The notes: a model not told the origin generated them from the sequence alone. A stretch of 64,000 nucleotides of DNA from Nocardia brasiliensis ATCC 700358 (GCF_000250675.2 NC_018681.1:2542001-2606000), one strand, 5' to 3'; numbered from the stretch's first letter, positions 50,002-58,480 are shown. A program made the numbers and translations.

Positions 50002-50435
50002 CCTTCGACCCGTTTCTTCAGTTCTTTCAACGCGGTATCGGTGATCACCTTCTCGGCCTTGCGCTTGAACATGCCGATCATCGGGATGTTCAGATCGACC
50101 GTGAGGGTGTAGACGACCTCGGTGTTGCCGTCGGGCTGATCGATGAGTTCATAGGTGCCGTTCTGCGCCTTCTGCAGTTCGCCGCTCACCAGCTGCCAGC
50201 TCACCGACTTGTTGTCCGGGGCCCAGGTGTAGGCGAGCACGTAGCTGTCCTTGACCACCCCCGCGTCGAGCACGAACCGCGCGGTGCGGGCCCGGCCGTC
50301 CGGGCCCTTCTCCTGTACCTCGACCGACTGTGCCGCCGAGACCCACTCCGGGTAGGACTCCAGATCGGCGATGACGGACATCACCTGCTGCGACGGGGCC
50401 TCGATGATGATCGACCTCTGGGTCCTGTCGGCCAT
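49998..50435 (-). CDS. SRPBCC (polyketide cyclase / START-like) protein, Rv2185c homologue
   Basis: A 145-residue START-like protein with a hydrophobic ligand cavity. I-I-I-E-A-P-S-Q-Q-V-M-S-V-I-A-D-L-E-S-Y-P-E-W is the family entry motif, and F-K-R-K-A-E-K-V-I-T-D-T-A-L-K-E-L-K-K-R-V-E the C-terminal helix. Ligand not known; adjacency to a lipid-mannosylating enzyme suggests lipid handling. AAAGGAA precedes the ATG by 13 nt. Confidence 0.87.
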   Translation of the reverse strand: MADRTQRSIIIEAPSQQVMSVIADLESYPEWVSAAQSVEVQEKGPDGRARTARFVLDAGVVKDSYVLAYTWAPDNKSVSWQLVSGELQKAQNGTYELIDQPDGNTEVVYTLTVDLNIPMIGMFKRKAEKVITDTALKELKKRVEG

Positions 50436-50476
50436 GGCGGACAGCGGTTCCTTTCAGCGTCGGTGCTGGGTGAGCG

Positions 50477-50860
50477 TCAAGAGGCGTGGGCGGGCGCGAC
50501 GCCCGCCGGGCGACCGGCCTCCAGTCGCGACTTCAATTCGAAGGACATGTGCTTGCCCGCCACCCGGCGTGCGCGATTGGCGGCGGCCAGCTTGTTCGGC
50601 GCCAGTGCGGGCTGCGGTTCGGCGTGCAGGAAGTAGTGCAGGATCACCCCGTCCAGCGCGGGCTGCAACCAGACCTCCATGGTTCCGGTCAGCGCGCCGG
50701 CCACGGTCCAGCGGATTCCCTTGTCGCCCCGGTCTTCCCGGACGATCAAGGTCAGATCCGGCCACCAGCGGCGCCAATTGTTCGACGCGGCCAGCAAATC
50801 CGCGACGGCGACGCCCGGTGCGGCGATGAACGTCTGGTCGGCGACCTGGATAGCGCTCAT
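50477..50860 (-). CDS. SRPBCC-like protein (Rv2186c homologue)
   Basis: A 127-residue START-like protein: A-D-Q-T-F-I-A-A-P-G-V-A-V-A-D-L-L, N-N-W-R-R-W-W-P-D-L-T, and W-L-Q-P-A-L-D-G-V-I-L-H-Y-F-L-H. It ends with an Arg-rich helix. It is the second of two adjacent members of this fold, 41 bp apart, and probably co-transcribed with it. Function unknown. Confidence 0.82.
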   Translation of the reverse strand: MSAIQVADQTFIAAPGVAVADLLAASNNWRRWWPDLTLIVREDRGDKGIRWTVAGALTGTMEVWLQPALDGVILHYFLHAEPQPALAPNKLAAANRARRVAGKHMSFELKSRLEAGRPAGVAPAHAS

Positions 50861-50984
50861 GCCCGCACCTCGCCGCGTGCGCCCCTCGGCGCGGTTCCTT
50901 CGCTCACAACCGTGAGCGTATCCGATTCGGGTAGCCGCGCCGCAGTAGCGCTCATTCGCGCACCTCGGGCCTCGGTCCACCCGC

Positions 50985-52112
50985 TCATCGCAGCAGTTGG
51001 CGCAGCCGGGCGCCGTGGCTGTCCCAGCGCCAGCGCTCCTCGACGAAGGCCCGGCCCGCGGCGCCCATGCGGGCGGCGGAATCGGGGTCGGACAGGATGT
51101 CGACCAGGGCATCGGTGATCTGCTGCACCGAACGCCCGTCCACCACCCGCCCGGTTTCGCCCTCGACCACCGTTTCCGGCGCACCGCCGGAGCGGCCCGC
51201 GACCACCGGTACCCCCGACGCCGAGGCCTCCAGATAGACGATGCCGAGACCCTCCACGTCCAAGCCCGCGCCCCGGGTGCGGCACGGCATCGCGAAAACG
51301 TCCGCGAGCGTGTGATGGGCGGCGAGCTCGCCGGAGGGCACTCGGCCGGTGAACACCACGTCCTCGGCGACGCCGAGCGCGATGGCGAAGTGCCGCAGCT
51401 TCTCCTCGTACGGTCCGCCGCCCGCGATCACGAGCATCGCGCCGGGCACCCGATCACGGATCTCGCGCATGGCCATGATCAGCATGTCCTGACCCTTGCG
51501 GGGGACCAGGCGGGACAGGCACAGGATGGTCGGCCGATCGTCGAGGCCGTAGCGGGCGCGCAATTCGGCGCGGGCGGCCGGATCGGGCCGGAAGGTGTCG
51601 GTGTCCACGCCCGGCGGCAGATACTCCAGCGCGGCATTCGGGCCGAACGCCGACGCGAACCGGCGCCGCGTGTACTTGCTGACGTAGGTGATCACGTCGG
51701 TGTGTTCGCCGATCTGACGTAGCGCCTGCCGGGCGCCCGGCAGCATCGACCAACCGACCTCGTGGCCGTGCGTGCTCGCGAGAATCCGTTCCGCGCCCGC
51801 CCGGCGCAGCACCGGCGACATCAAAGCCAGCGGGGCGGCCGCGCCGAACCACACCGTGTCGCACTGTTCGCTGCGCAGCAGCCGCGTGGCCCGGCGCAGC
51901 ACCAGCGGGGTCGGCAACATCAGCGTGGTGGGATGGCGCACCACCTGGAATTTCTGCTTGGCATCGAATTTCAGATGACTGTCCCCGCGCCAGCGCGGCG
52001 CGTAAACCACCAGATCATCGGGCGGCAGCTCACCGGCCAGGGCATGCAGATAGGACTGGATACCGCCCGGCCGCGGCGGGAAATCGTTGGTCACCAGCAG
52101 AGTTCGGGCCAT
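50985..52112 (-). CDS. pimB': GDP-mannose-dependent phosphatidylinositol-monomannoside mannosyltransferase (PimB'-like)
   Basis: A 375-residue GT4 glycosyltransferase that adds the second mannose to phosphatidylinositol mannosides. N-D-F-P-P-R-P-G-G-I-Q-S-Y-L-H near the start, H-G-H-E-V-G-W-S, V-P-R-K-G-Q-D and the retaining-GT4 donor motif E-G-L-G-I-V-Y-L-E-A-S-A-S-G-V-P-V are characteristic; G-A-P-E-T-V-V-E-G-E follows. Its position (Rv2188c) agrees. A -10 element 6 nt before the ATG implies a leaderless transcript; palindromic element D lies 92 nt upstream. Confidence 0.92.
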   Translation of the reverse strand: MARTLLVTNDFPPRPGGIQSYLHALAGELPPDDLVVYAPRWRGDSHLKFDAKQKFQVVRHPTTLMLPTPLVLRRATRLLRSEQCDTVWFGAAAPLALMSPVLRRAGAERILASTHGHEVGWSMLPGARQALRQIGEHTDVITYVSKYTRRRFASAFGPNAALEYLPPGVDTDTFRPDPAARAELRARYGLDDRPTILCLSRLVPRKGQDMLIMAMREIRDRVPGAMLVIAGGGPYEEKLRHFAIALGVAEDVVFTGRVPSGELAAHHTLADVFAMPCRTRGAGLDVEGLGIVYLEASASGVPVVAGRSGGAPETVVEGETGRVVDGRSVQQITDALVDILSDPDSAARMGAAGRAFVEERWRWDSHGARLRQLLR

Positions 52113-52118
52113 GCGAAC

Positions 52119-52124
52119 AACCTA
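52119..52124 (-). promoter_or_regulatory. -10 element for leaderless pimB' transcript
   Basis: TAGGTT on the minus strand, 6 nt before the ATG. Confidence 0.6.
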
Positions 52125-52204
52125 CTGGGTTGGCTGCGCCGCGCCTGCGCGCGGCGGGTACGCGGCCCGCGGACCCGATGCGTGCGCGTCGCGATCGGTC
52201 GGCT

Positions 52205-52265
52205 GATCAGGAGGAAATGGTGGCGGCATCGCGCGAGAGGCGAACGCCACCAATTCCTCCTGATC
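52205..52265. repeat. Palindromic element D (61 bp, divergent arms)
   Basis: GATCAGGAGGAAATGGTGGC plus G (52205-52225) and the complement CGCCACCAATTCCTCCTGATC (52245-52265) pair with a single mismatch. Relative to the other members CACCAGGT has become CAGGAGGA on both arms. It ends 6 nt after the stop of the metalloprotease gene. Confidence 0.92.
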
Positions 52266-52271
52266 GCGGGA

Positions 52272-53267
52272 TCAGTTGACTTGGGTGGCGAGCCAGGCAC
52301 GCCAGGCGGCGATGAAGTCGGGGCGGGAGGTGCCCAGGACGGTGCGGAGGATGTCGTCTTCGGTGGCCGGGGTCTGCTGGGCGGCGGCCAGGCGGCGGTA
52401 GAGCTCGACGAGACGGGGCTGGTCGTATCTGTCGGCGACGTAGGCGCAGACGGACCACGCCTGCTCGTATGCCGCAGCGGCTTTGGGGCCGGTGAAGTCG
52501 GCATCGGCCGGGAGGTCGGACGGTAGGGCCTGCAGGCGAGTGCGGGCGGTGAGACTCGGGGCGACGTCGGTGAAGGGATGGCCCTGGTTGCGGTGGGCGA
52601 CGTAGTCGGCGAAACCCTCCAACATCCACAGCGGTGCGCCGTCGCGGGTTTCGGCGCGCGTGGCGATGTGGGTGAGTTCATGGCGGAGCAGGGTGCGCAG
52701 GCCCTCGGGATCGAGGCGCCGGCCCGCGTCCGGACTGAAGACGATGCGCTGACCGGTGGGCGGGGTGCCAGGGATGTACGGGTCGGCCACGGAAGCGGCG
52801 GCGACCTCCGCGGACATGGTGGCGCCCGCGTGCACCAGCCCGGCGAACTCGGAGGGGGAGGAGGCGACGACGACCACGGTCGACTGCGGCCAGCCCGGCC
52901 CCCACACATCGGTCACCGCGGTGGTCGCGGCACCGAGTGCCTGCTCCAGGACATCCATTTCGATGCGCTGCGCCGGATGGCCGACGACCAGGGACTGCTG
53001 CCCGTCACCGGTCGGCACCTGATGCGCGACGATCGTGCCGAACGGTTCGATACTGCGCCGGATCTCGGCCAGCCGCGGATCGGTGGCGGTGGCCTGACCG
53101 ACCGCCTCGTGCTGTTGCGCACTCTGCGGCCTGGGCAGCGCGGTGTTCGGCAACAGCACCAGCGCGCCACAGAATCCGGTCAGCGCCACCACCATCGTGA
53201 CGGTGAGCACGAACTCGAAGCGCCGCCGCGCCGACCACCACGCCCGCAACCGCCCCGCGCCACTCAT
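52272..53267 (-). CDS. Membrane-anchored zinc metalloprotease (gluzincin-like, HEXXH)
   Basis: A 331-residue protein with a single N-terminal transmembrane helix (residues 19-40) that leaves the rest outside. The zinc site is L-L-R-H-E-L-T-H-I-A-T near residues 192-202, with the third ligand Glu in W-M-L-E-G-F-A-D-Y about 20 residues later, the peptidase_MA-like gluzincin arrangement. The substrate is unknown; position in an envelope cluster suggests a cell-wall or exported-protein processing role. Confidence 0.87.
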   Translation of the reverse strand: MSGAGRLRAWWSARRRFEFVLTVTMVVALTGFCGALVLLPNTALPRPQSAQQHEAVGQATATDPRLAEIRRSIEPFGTIVAHQVPTGDGQQSLVVGHPAQRIEMDVLEQALGAATTAVTDVWGPGWPQSTVVVVASSPSEFAGLVHAGATMSAEVAAASVADPYIPGTPPTGQRIVFSPDAGRRLDPEGLRTLLRHELTHIATRAETRDGAPLWMLEGFADYVAHRNQGHPFTDVAPSLTARTRLQALPSDLPADADFTGPKAAAAYEQAWSVCAYVADRYDQPRLVELYRRLAAAQQTPATEDDILRTVLGTSRPDFIAAWRAWLATQVN

Positions 53268-53289
53268 GGCCGCACCTCGTCTGACCTCA

Positions 53290-53700
53290 CCATGCCCGAG
53301 GTGCGACGGCCTATGATTCGCGCCCGGGGGTCAATCACCGGCCGACCTCGATGCCACCATGCGCGAGGCGCGCATGATCTGCGCATCGCGTTTGCTCATG
53401 GCTCCACCTCGCCGTTGTTCGGTTCCACCAGGCACGGCCGGTGCATGGCTCACGCATCGGGTTCGTTCATGGTGCCACCGCGTCGGTGCTCGACTTCACC
53501 AGGCGCGAGGTGCGTCGGCGCATGATGTGCGCTCTTGGTTCGACCCCGTCGGCGCTCGGCGCCACACACGGCGGCATCTGCGCGACCCAGCTGGACTCGG
53601 TGAGGGTCTGTGCGCGAGGCGTGCACGAGTTGCGTACTGGGTCTGCTCATCGCACCGCCTCGGATGGGGTCGCGCTCGGGGTCGGCGGTGGGAGACGGGT
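53290..53700. repeat. Degenerate repeats of about 75-85 bp
   Basis: The strings CATGGTGCCACC/CATGGCTCCACC, GTCGGTGCTCGAC-like, TTCACCAGGC(A/G)CG and CGGCGCATGAT recur at roughly 80-bp spacing between 53340 and 53560. No gene is supported in the 455-bp gap between the metalloprotease and NlpC/P60 genes. Confidence 0.6.
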
Positions 53701-53722
53701 AGGCGTTCCCACTCATGGTTGT

Positions 53723-54802
53723 TCAGTATCGCCGAGCGGAGTGGTACGGCGTGGTGCTGATGGGGGCTACCGCGACCGGGACACCGAAGGTGGAGGCGTG
53801 CACCATGAGTCCGTTGCCCGCGTAGATGCCGACATGGGAGATGTCGTTGTAGAAGAACACGACGTCGCCGGGCTGCAAATCGTTCTGCGCGACGGGCGTG
53901 CCGTAGGACGCCTGTTGCGAACTGGTGCGCGGCACGTCCTTGCCGACCTGTTTGAACGCCCACTGCACCAGACCGGAGCAGTCGAACTGGTGCGGTCCGG
54001 TCGCGCCCCAGACGTACGGGTCGCCGATGCGGGTGAGGCTCGCGGCCAGCGCGCTGGTGCCGCTGCCGGGCACCAAGCCTTGCAGCAGGGTGTCGCGGTC
54101 GAAGCCGGGTGGGAAGGCGGGGCCGGCGAGCGCGGACTTGTCCTTGGCGGACAACCCGGTCCACGCCTGCACCACCTGGACGATGGCTCCGCTGAGATCG
54201 CTGCGTTTGCGTTCCAGCTCGCCACGCACCGTTTCGGCCTTGTCGGCGGCGGCACGGGCCTCGTCGGAGGCGCGGCGGGCATCGGCTTCCGCGCCCTCGG
54301 CGGCGTCGGTGGCCTTCTTGTAGAGCGCGAGCTGATCGGAGGTCTGCGCGGCGAGCACGTCCAGCGTGGACATCTGGTCGAGCAGCTGCTGCGGAGAATC
54401 ACTGACCAGGACGGCGAATAACCGGTTGGTGCGCGCGCCCTGATAGGCGGCGATCGCGGTGCGGTCGATGATCGGCTGATACTTGCGCACTTCGTCGCGG
54501 GCCAGGTTCACCTGATCGGTGCTGGCGGCCAGTTTCGCGTCGGCCTCACGCTGCAACCCGAGTTTGGTGTCCAGGTCGGATTGGGCGTTGAGTGCCTGCT
54601 CGTTGAGCTGTTCCGACTGGCGGGACAGGTCGATCATCCGCTGCACGGCGTCGGCGGCGGTCGCGGGTAGGGCGACCGGTTCGGCGCCGACCGGGCCCGC
54701 GCCGTAGACGGTGGTGGTGGCCAGTACCCCGGCCGCCAACGCGCCACCCACCAGACGTTTCGTGTCGAGTCTCAGCGTGCCCTGTCTCCGGTGTGCTGCC
54801 AC
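53723..54802 (-). CDS. Secreted NlpC/P60 peptidoglycan endopeptidase with coiled coil (Rv2190c homologue)
   Basis: A 359-residue exported hydrolase. It has a signal peptide (K-R-L-V-G-G-A-L-A-A-G-V-L-A), a long N-terminal helical region rich in Ala/Glu/Arg (residues 45-215) that should form a coiled coil, and a C-terminal NlpC/P60 domain with catalytic Cys in F-D-C-S-G-L-V-Q-W (about residue 275) and His in H-V-G-I-Y-A-G. The coiled coil often blocks the active site until processed. GTG 54802 is taken as start since shorter starts would cut the signal. An MtrA-like direct repeat lies 100 bp upstream. Confidence 0.9.
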   Translation of the reverse strand: MAAHRRQGTLRLDTKRLVGGALAAGVLATTTVYGAGPVGAEPVALPATAADAVQRMIDLSRQSEQLNEQALNAQSDLDTKLGLQREADAKLAASTDQVNLARDEVRKYQPIIDRTAIAAYQGARTNRLFAVLVSDSPQQLLDQMSTLDVLAAQTSDQLALYKKATDAAEGAEADARRASDEARAAADKAETVRGELERKRSDLSGAIVQVVQAWTGLSAKDKSALAGPAFPPGFDRDTLLQGLVPGSGTSALAASLTRIGDPYVWGATGPHQFDCSGLVQWAFKQVGKDVPRTSSQQASYGTPVAQNDLQPGDVVFFYNDISHVGIYAGNGLMVHASTFGVPVAVAPISTTPYHSARRY

Positions 54803-54901
54803 AGGCTGCCGTGCCCCTGTTCTCTCGATCTGGTTGAACCGACGCAACGCCTTCCGGGGGAACGGAGGTTTGCGGAGTGCGCGCCTCGGGTAAATCCAGA
54901 A

Positions 54902-54918
54902 GGTCTCGATTAGGTTAC
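54902..54918 (-). promoter_or_regulatory. MtrA-like direct repeat upstream of NlpC/P60 gene 1
   Basis: On the minus strand GTAACC, 5 nt, GAGACC (plus-strand bases 54902-54918). The two hexamers 11 bp apart match the layout of MtrA binding sites in related actinobacteria, which regulate cell-wall hydrolases. Confidence 0.55.
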
Positions 54919-54974
54919 GGAACGGCCTGGGTCTGTGTCCAGTAGAGAACGAAACGATCACGGCCGCCGTCCGG

Positions 54975-55003
54975 TGGTCGGGCCGCAACGTACGGCCCGA
55001 CCA
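54975..55003 (-). terminator. Terminator of NlpC/P60 gene 2
   Basis: TGGTCGGGCCG (54975-54985) and CGGCCCGACCA (54993-55003) form a perfect 11-bp stem with 7-nt loop, 9 nt after the stop codon, so the two NlpC/P60 genes are separate transcripts. Confidence 0.85.
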
Positions 55004-55011
55004 GCGGTTTC

Positions 55012-55581
55012 TCAGAAGCGACGGGCTCCGGCGATGGGCATCGAGGAGATCGGCGCCACCTGCACGGGCGTGCCGGAGGTGGACGCGTGCACGACATTGC
55101 CGTCGCCGGCGTACAGGCCGGAGTGGCCGCCGCCGTAGAACGACACCAGGTCGCCCGGCTGCAGGTCGTCCATCGAGACCGGGCTGCCGGCGGACAGCTG
55201 GGCGCCGCTGGTGCGCGGCAGCTCCAGGCCGGCCTGCGCGTAGGCCCACTTCACGAGGCCGGAGCAGTCGAAGGCGTTCGGGCCCGCGGCGCCGTACACG
55301 TACGGGGCGCCGAGCTTGGTCATGGCGGCGTCGAGGGCCTCTTCGCCGATGGTCCGCTTCGGGGCGACGAAGGGCAGCGGCTGCGCGGGCAGCTCGATGC
55401 CGGGGATGCCCTGCGGAATCTGGATCTCGTTCGGCACCTCGAAGGTTCCGACGCCGGGGATGGTCACCGGCTGAGCCGATGCGGGGGCGGCCGGAAGCAG
55501 GAAAGCGCCGATGGTGGCAGCGCCGACGGCCCCGGCGGCGATGGCGCGCTGCGCCTGTCGCTTGACGGATTCGGTCGTCAT
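55012..55581 (-). CDS. Secreted NlpC/P60 peptidoglycan endopeptidase, short form
   Basis: A 189-residue exported hydrolase. ATG 55581 opens a signal peptide (K-R-Q-A-Q-R-A-I-A-A-G-A-V-G, cleavage after A-S-A). A short Pro-rich linker leads to the NlpC/P60 domain with Cys in F-D-C-S-G-L-V-K-W (about residue 105), His in H-S-G-L-Y-A-G and the C-terminal I-A-G-A-R-R-F. Unlike its neighbour it has no coiled coil. Same MtrA-like element 98 bp upstream. Confidence 0.9.
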   Translation of the reverse strand: MTTESVKRQAQRAIAAGAVGAATIGAFLLPAAPASAQPVTIPGVGTFEVPNEIQIPQGIPGIELPAQPLPFVAPKRTIGEEALDAAMTKLGAPYVYGAAGPNAFDCSGLVKWAYAQAGLELPRTSGAQLSAGSPVSMDDLQPGDLVSFYGGGHSGLYAGDGNVVHASTSGTPVQVAPISSMPIAGARRF

Positions 55582-55678
55582 GATGCGGTACTCCCAATCT
55601 GCCCCACGACGCCGCACCCTGACTGGTGCCGCGGACTTCGTGTCGTTCGCACCGGGTTCGATGCGGCGGACTCCGTGA

Positions 55679-55695
55679 GGTCTCGAAAAGGTTAC
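55679..55695 (-). promoter_or_regulatory. MtrA-like direct repeat upstream of NlpC/P60 gene 2
   Basis: On the minus strand GTAACC, 5 nt, GAGACC, identical in both hexamers and spacing to the site at 54902-54918, and nearly equidistant from its gene's start. Confidence 0.55.
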
Positions 55696-56159
55696 GAACA
55701 CATCACGGTGGTTTGTAAAGTCGGACTTCGGCGAATTGTGTGCGCGTGTGTGAATTTCCGCTTAATCAATGTGAGATATGTCCCAGCAATCACGAAAAGA
55801 TAACGGCGCACCGCCTCGGTTGAGCGTCTGGGTCGCTACCGCGGTCCGCTTCGGTGCGTCCGCGGGTCGGCGGAGTGTGTACGAATTGGACATTTCCCCA
55901 GGTCGTTGCGTTCATATCGCGGACATCTCCAGCTTCGAGACTGGTCGGTCGGCAGTCTCGCTGTGATCGGTCACAGCACGCCGCTGACGGCGCGCCCGGG
56001 CTGTGGGACACGCCGGACCCGTTGATACGGTTTATGCAACAATGTGATCTACGCCACTTTTTGGCTTTCTAGATCGTTTCATGGGTAACAAAACGAAATC
56101 CCCACAGAGTAATTCGGACATTCTCTGCGGCTTTCGCGTGCGCGGAAGTAGGCGGCTGC
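55696..56159. other. Divergent region NlpC/P60 / DnaQ-UvrC-like gene
   Basis: No gene recognised. The composition is less GC-rich than average (for example TTTATGCAACAATGTGATC near 56030), which fits promoters for both flanking genes. Confidence 0.5.
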
Positions 56160-58388
56160 GTGGACCCGTCCTTGTCGGACCCACCGCCTACGCTCCAGCC
56201 CGTGTCCGTCCCCGCTCCGCGCAAGGCCGCAGCTCAGCAGTTGGTCTTCGACGACCTCGACACGCCCCTCTACGACACCACCTTCGTGGTGGTCGACCTG
56301 GAGACCACCGGCACCAGTCCCGGCGCCGACGCGATCACCGAGATCGGTGCGGTCAAGGTGCGTGGCGGCGAAGTGCTGGGCGAATTCGCGACGCTGGTCA
56401 ACCCGGGACGGGCGGTGCCGCCGGCGATCGTCCAGGTCACCGGCATCACCACCGCGATGGTGTACGCGGCGCCGAAGATCGACGCCGTGCTGCCCGGTTT
56501 CCTGGAGTTCGCCGCGGGCGCGGTGCTGGTCGCGCACAACGCGCGGTTCGACATGGCGTTCCTGCGGGCCGCCGCGGCCCAGTGCGAGACCCCTTGGCCG
56601 TCCGCGACAGTGCTGTGCACGGTGAAGCTGGCCCGGCGCGTACTCGGCCGGGACGAGGCGCCCTCGGTCCGGTTGAGCGTGCTCGCCCAGTTGCTCGGCG
56701 CGAGTACGCAACCGACGCACCGCGCCCTCGACGACGCGCGCGCGACCGTCGACGTGCTGCACGCGCTCATCGGCCGGGTCGGCAACCAGGGCGTGCACAG
56801 CCTCACCGAATTGGTCGACTACCTGCCCGATGTCACACCCCGCCAGCGCGCCAAGCGTTTCCTGGCCGCGGACCTGCCTGCCGCGCCCGGCGTCTACCTG
56901 TTCCGCGGACCATCCGACGAAGTCCTCTACATCGGCACGGCGGTGAATCTGCGCCGCCGCGTGCGCAACTACTTCACCGGGTCGGAAACCCGGGGGCGGA
57001 TGAAAGAAATGGTCGCCCTCGCCACCCGGGTCGACCATGTGGTCTGCGCGCACGCCCTCGAAGCGGGGGTGCGGGAGCTGCGACTGCTCGTCGCGCACAC
57101 CCCGCCCTACAACCGGCGTTCCAAGTTTCCCAAGCGGGCCTGGTGGCTCACGCTCACCGACGAACCGTTCCCGCGGTTCGCCGTCGTTCGCACGCCGAAC
57201 CGAGACGCGCTGGGGCCCTTCAACTCTCGGATGGATGCCGCCGACCTCGCGCTGATCATCGCCGAATTCACCGGCCTGCGGACCTGCAGTACCCGCCTGC
57301 CCCGGCGCGGGACGCACGAGTGCCCGCCCGCGGTCGTCGGCGGTTGTCCCGCCGCCGTGCCGGGGACTCCTATTAATACAGAGGAATACGCGCCCGCTCC
57401 CGCGCTCGTGCGCGCCCTGTTCACCGGGCGCTCCGACGCACCCGTCCGCGCCATGCTCGACCGCATCGAAACCCATTCCCGCGCCCAGCATTTCGAGGCC
57501 GCCGCGCGACTGCGGGACCGCACCGTCGCGGTGATCCGCGCCCTGCACCGCACCCAGCGCCTCGCGGCCGTCGCCCGCATCGCCGAACTCGTCACCGCCC
57601 ACCCCGACGGCGCGGGCGGCTGGGAATTCTCCGTCATCCGCTACGGCCGCCTCGCCGCCGCAGGCACTGCCCCCCGCGGCGTCCCACCCATGCCCGTGGT
57701 GGAACACCTCGTCGCCGCCGCCGAAACCGTGATCCCCGAAGGGGGAGTGCCCCCCGAATCGCCCACTCCCGAAGTAGCCCCACCCGCCCCCGAAACCCAG
57801 GCGCCCCCGGCTCGGCCGGGATCCGACGCCAGGGGCCGGACTGCCGCGGGCCGGTCGTCAGCGGACTGTATGGCCCTGACCTCGGGCCGGACCGCCGATT
57901 TGCCCGGCGCTGAAGTCGCTGCACGGGCCGCCGCCGGACCTCAGGTGCCCCCGGCTCAGCCGAGATCTGACGTCGAGAGCGGGGGCGCGTCCCAACTGTC
58001 AGCGGGTTATGCGGCCTCGGCCTCCCACTCGACCACCGCCATGGCTCTGACCTCGGCGGTCCGAACCACTTCCTCCGAAGGGGTATCCACAACAGTCGAG
58101 TCGGCCGATTCGGGTTCGCCGGCCCGAGTCGATGGCACCGTCGGTGTGCCCGGCGCTGCGGCTGCGGGGGAGTGGGTTTCGATCAATGTGCCGCCGTTGC
58201 GGGGCGCTTCGCCGGAGGAGGCGGCGTTGGTGGCGCGGTGGTTGGCGCGGGCGGGGGTGCGGATTGTGCGCAGTACGGAGGGGTATCGGGAACCGATGTA
58301 TGGGGCGGGACGCTGGTTGGGGTGGGCGGAGGTGGCGGATGTCGCGGCTCGGAGCCGGTCGGTGGAGGAGGAGTACAAGGAGCGGTGA
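56160..58388 (+). CDS. DEDDh exonuclease fused to UvrC-like GIY-YIG nuclease (Rv2191 homologue)
   Basis: A 742-residue protein. Residues 38-205: DnaQ-like 3'-5' exonuclease with V-V-D-L-E-T-T-G (ExoI), H-N-A-R-F-D (ExoII) and H-R-A-L-D-D-A (ExoIII). Residues 240-320: GIY-YIG domain (G-V-Y-L-F, V-L-Y-I-G-T-A-V-N-L-R-R-R-V). Residues 435-460: UvrB-binding-like helix pair F-E-A-A-A-R-L-R-D-R. The C-terminal part has a 48-codon in-frame tandem duplication (57803-58090) in a disordered Ala/Ser/Pro linker. UvrC's second nuclease and HhH parts are missing. A role in alternative excision repair has been suggested for such fusions. GTG start. Confidence 0.9.
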   Translation: MDPSLSDPPPTLQPVSVPAPRKAAAQQLVFDDLDTPLYDTTFVVVDLETTGTSPGADAITEIGAVKVRGGEVLGEFATLVNPGRAVPPAIVQVTGITTAMVYAAPKIDAVLPGFLEFAAGAVLVAHNARFDMAFLRAAAAQCETPWPSATVLCTVKLARRVLGRDEAPSVRLSVLAQLLGASTQPTHRALDDARATVDVLHALIGRVGNQGVHSLTELVDYLPDVTPRQRAKRFLAADLPAAPGVYLFRGPSDEVLYIGTAVNLRRRVRNYFTGSETRGRMKEMVALATRVDHVVCAHALEAGVRELRLLVAHTPPYNRRSKFPKRAWWLTLTDEPFPRFAVVRTPNRDALGPFNSRMDAADLALIIAEFTGLRTCSTRLPRRGTHECPPAVVGGCPAAVPGTPINTEEYAPAPALVRALFTGRSDAPVRAMLDRIETHSRAQHFEAAARLRDRTVAVIRALHRTQRLAAVARIAELVTAHPDGAGGWEFSVIRYGRLAAAGTAPRGVPPMPVVEHLVAAAETVIPEGGVPPESPTPEVAPPAPETQAPPARPGSDARGRTAAGRSSADCMALTSGRTADLPGAEVAARAAAGPQVPPAQPRSDVESGGASQLSAGYAASASHSTTAMALTSAVRTTSSEGVSTTVESADSGSPARVDGTVGVPGAAAAGEWVSINVPPLRGASPEEAALVARWLARAGVRIVRSTEGYREPMYGAGRWLGWAEVADVAARSRSVEEEYKER
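57803..58090 (+). repeat. 144-bp in-frame tandem duplication within the nuclease gene
   Basis: GCCCCCGGCTC begins at 57803 and 57947 (144 bp, 48 codons), and (G/A)ATC(C/T)GACG and ATGGC(C/T)CTGACCTCGG recur at matching distances. Sequence identity is moderate, so the event is not recent. Confidence 0.8.
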
Positions 58389-58480
58389 AGGGATCGCCTC
58401 GTTCCGTACCTTCTGGGCGGGGTCCGGCAGGGTCGGCGGAAGGGTCACGTGGCGGGGTGGGGGCGGCGGGTGGCGCGCAC

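Noticed and set aside
55582..55680. c-di-AMP (ydaO-type) riboswitch before the NlpC/P60 gene, as seen in some actinobacteria
   Set aside because: The leader lacks the conserved purine-rich and GGGGAACC-like segments I would expect; only the MtrA-like repeat is supportable.
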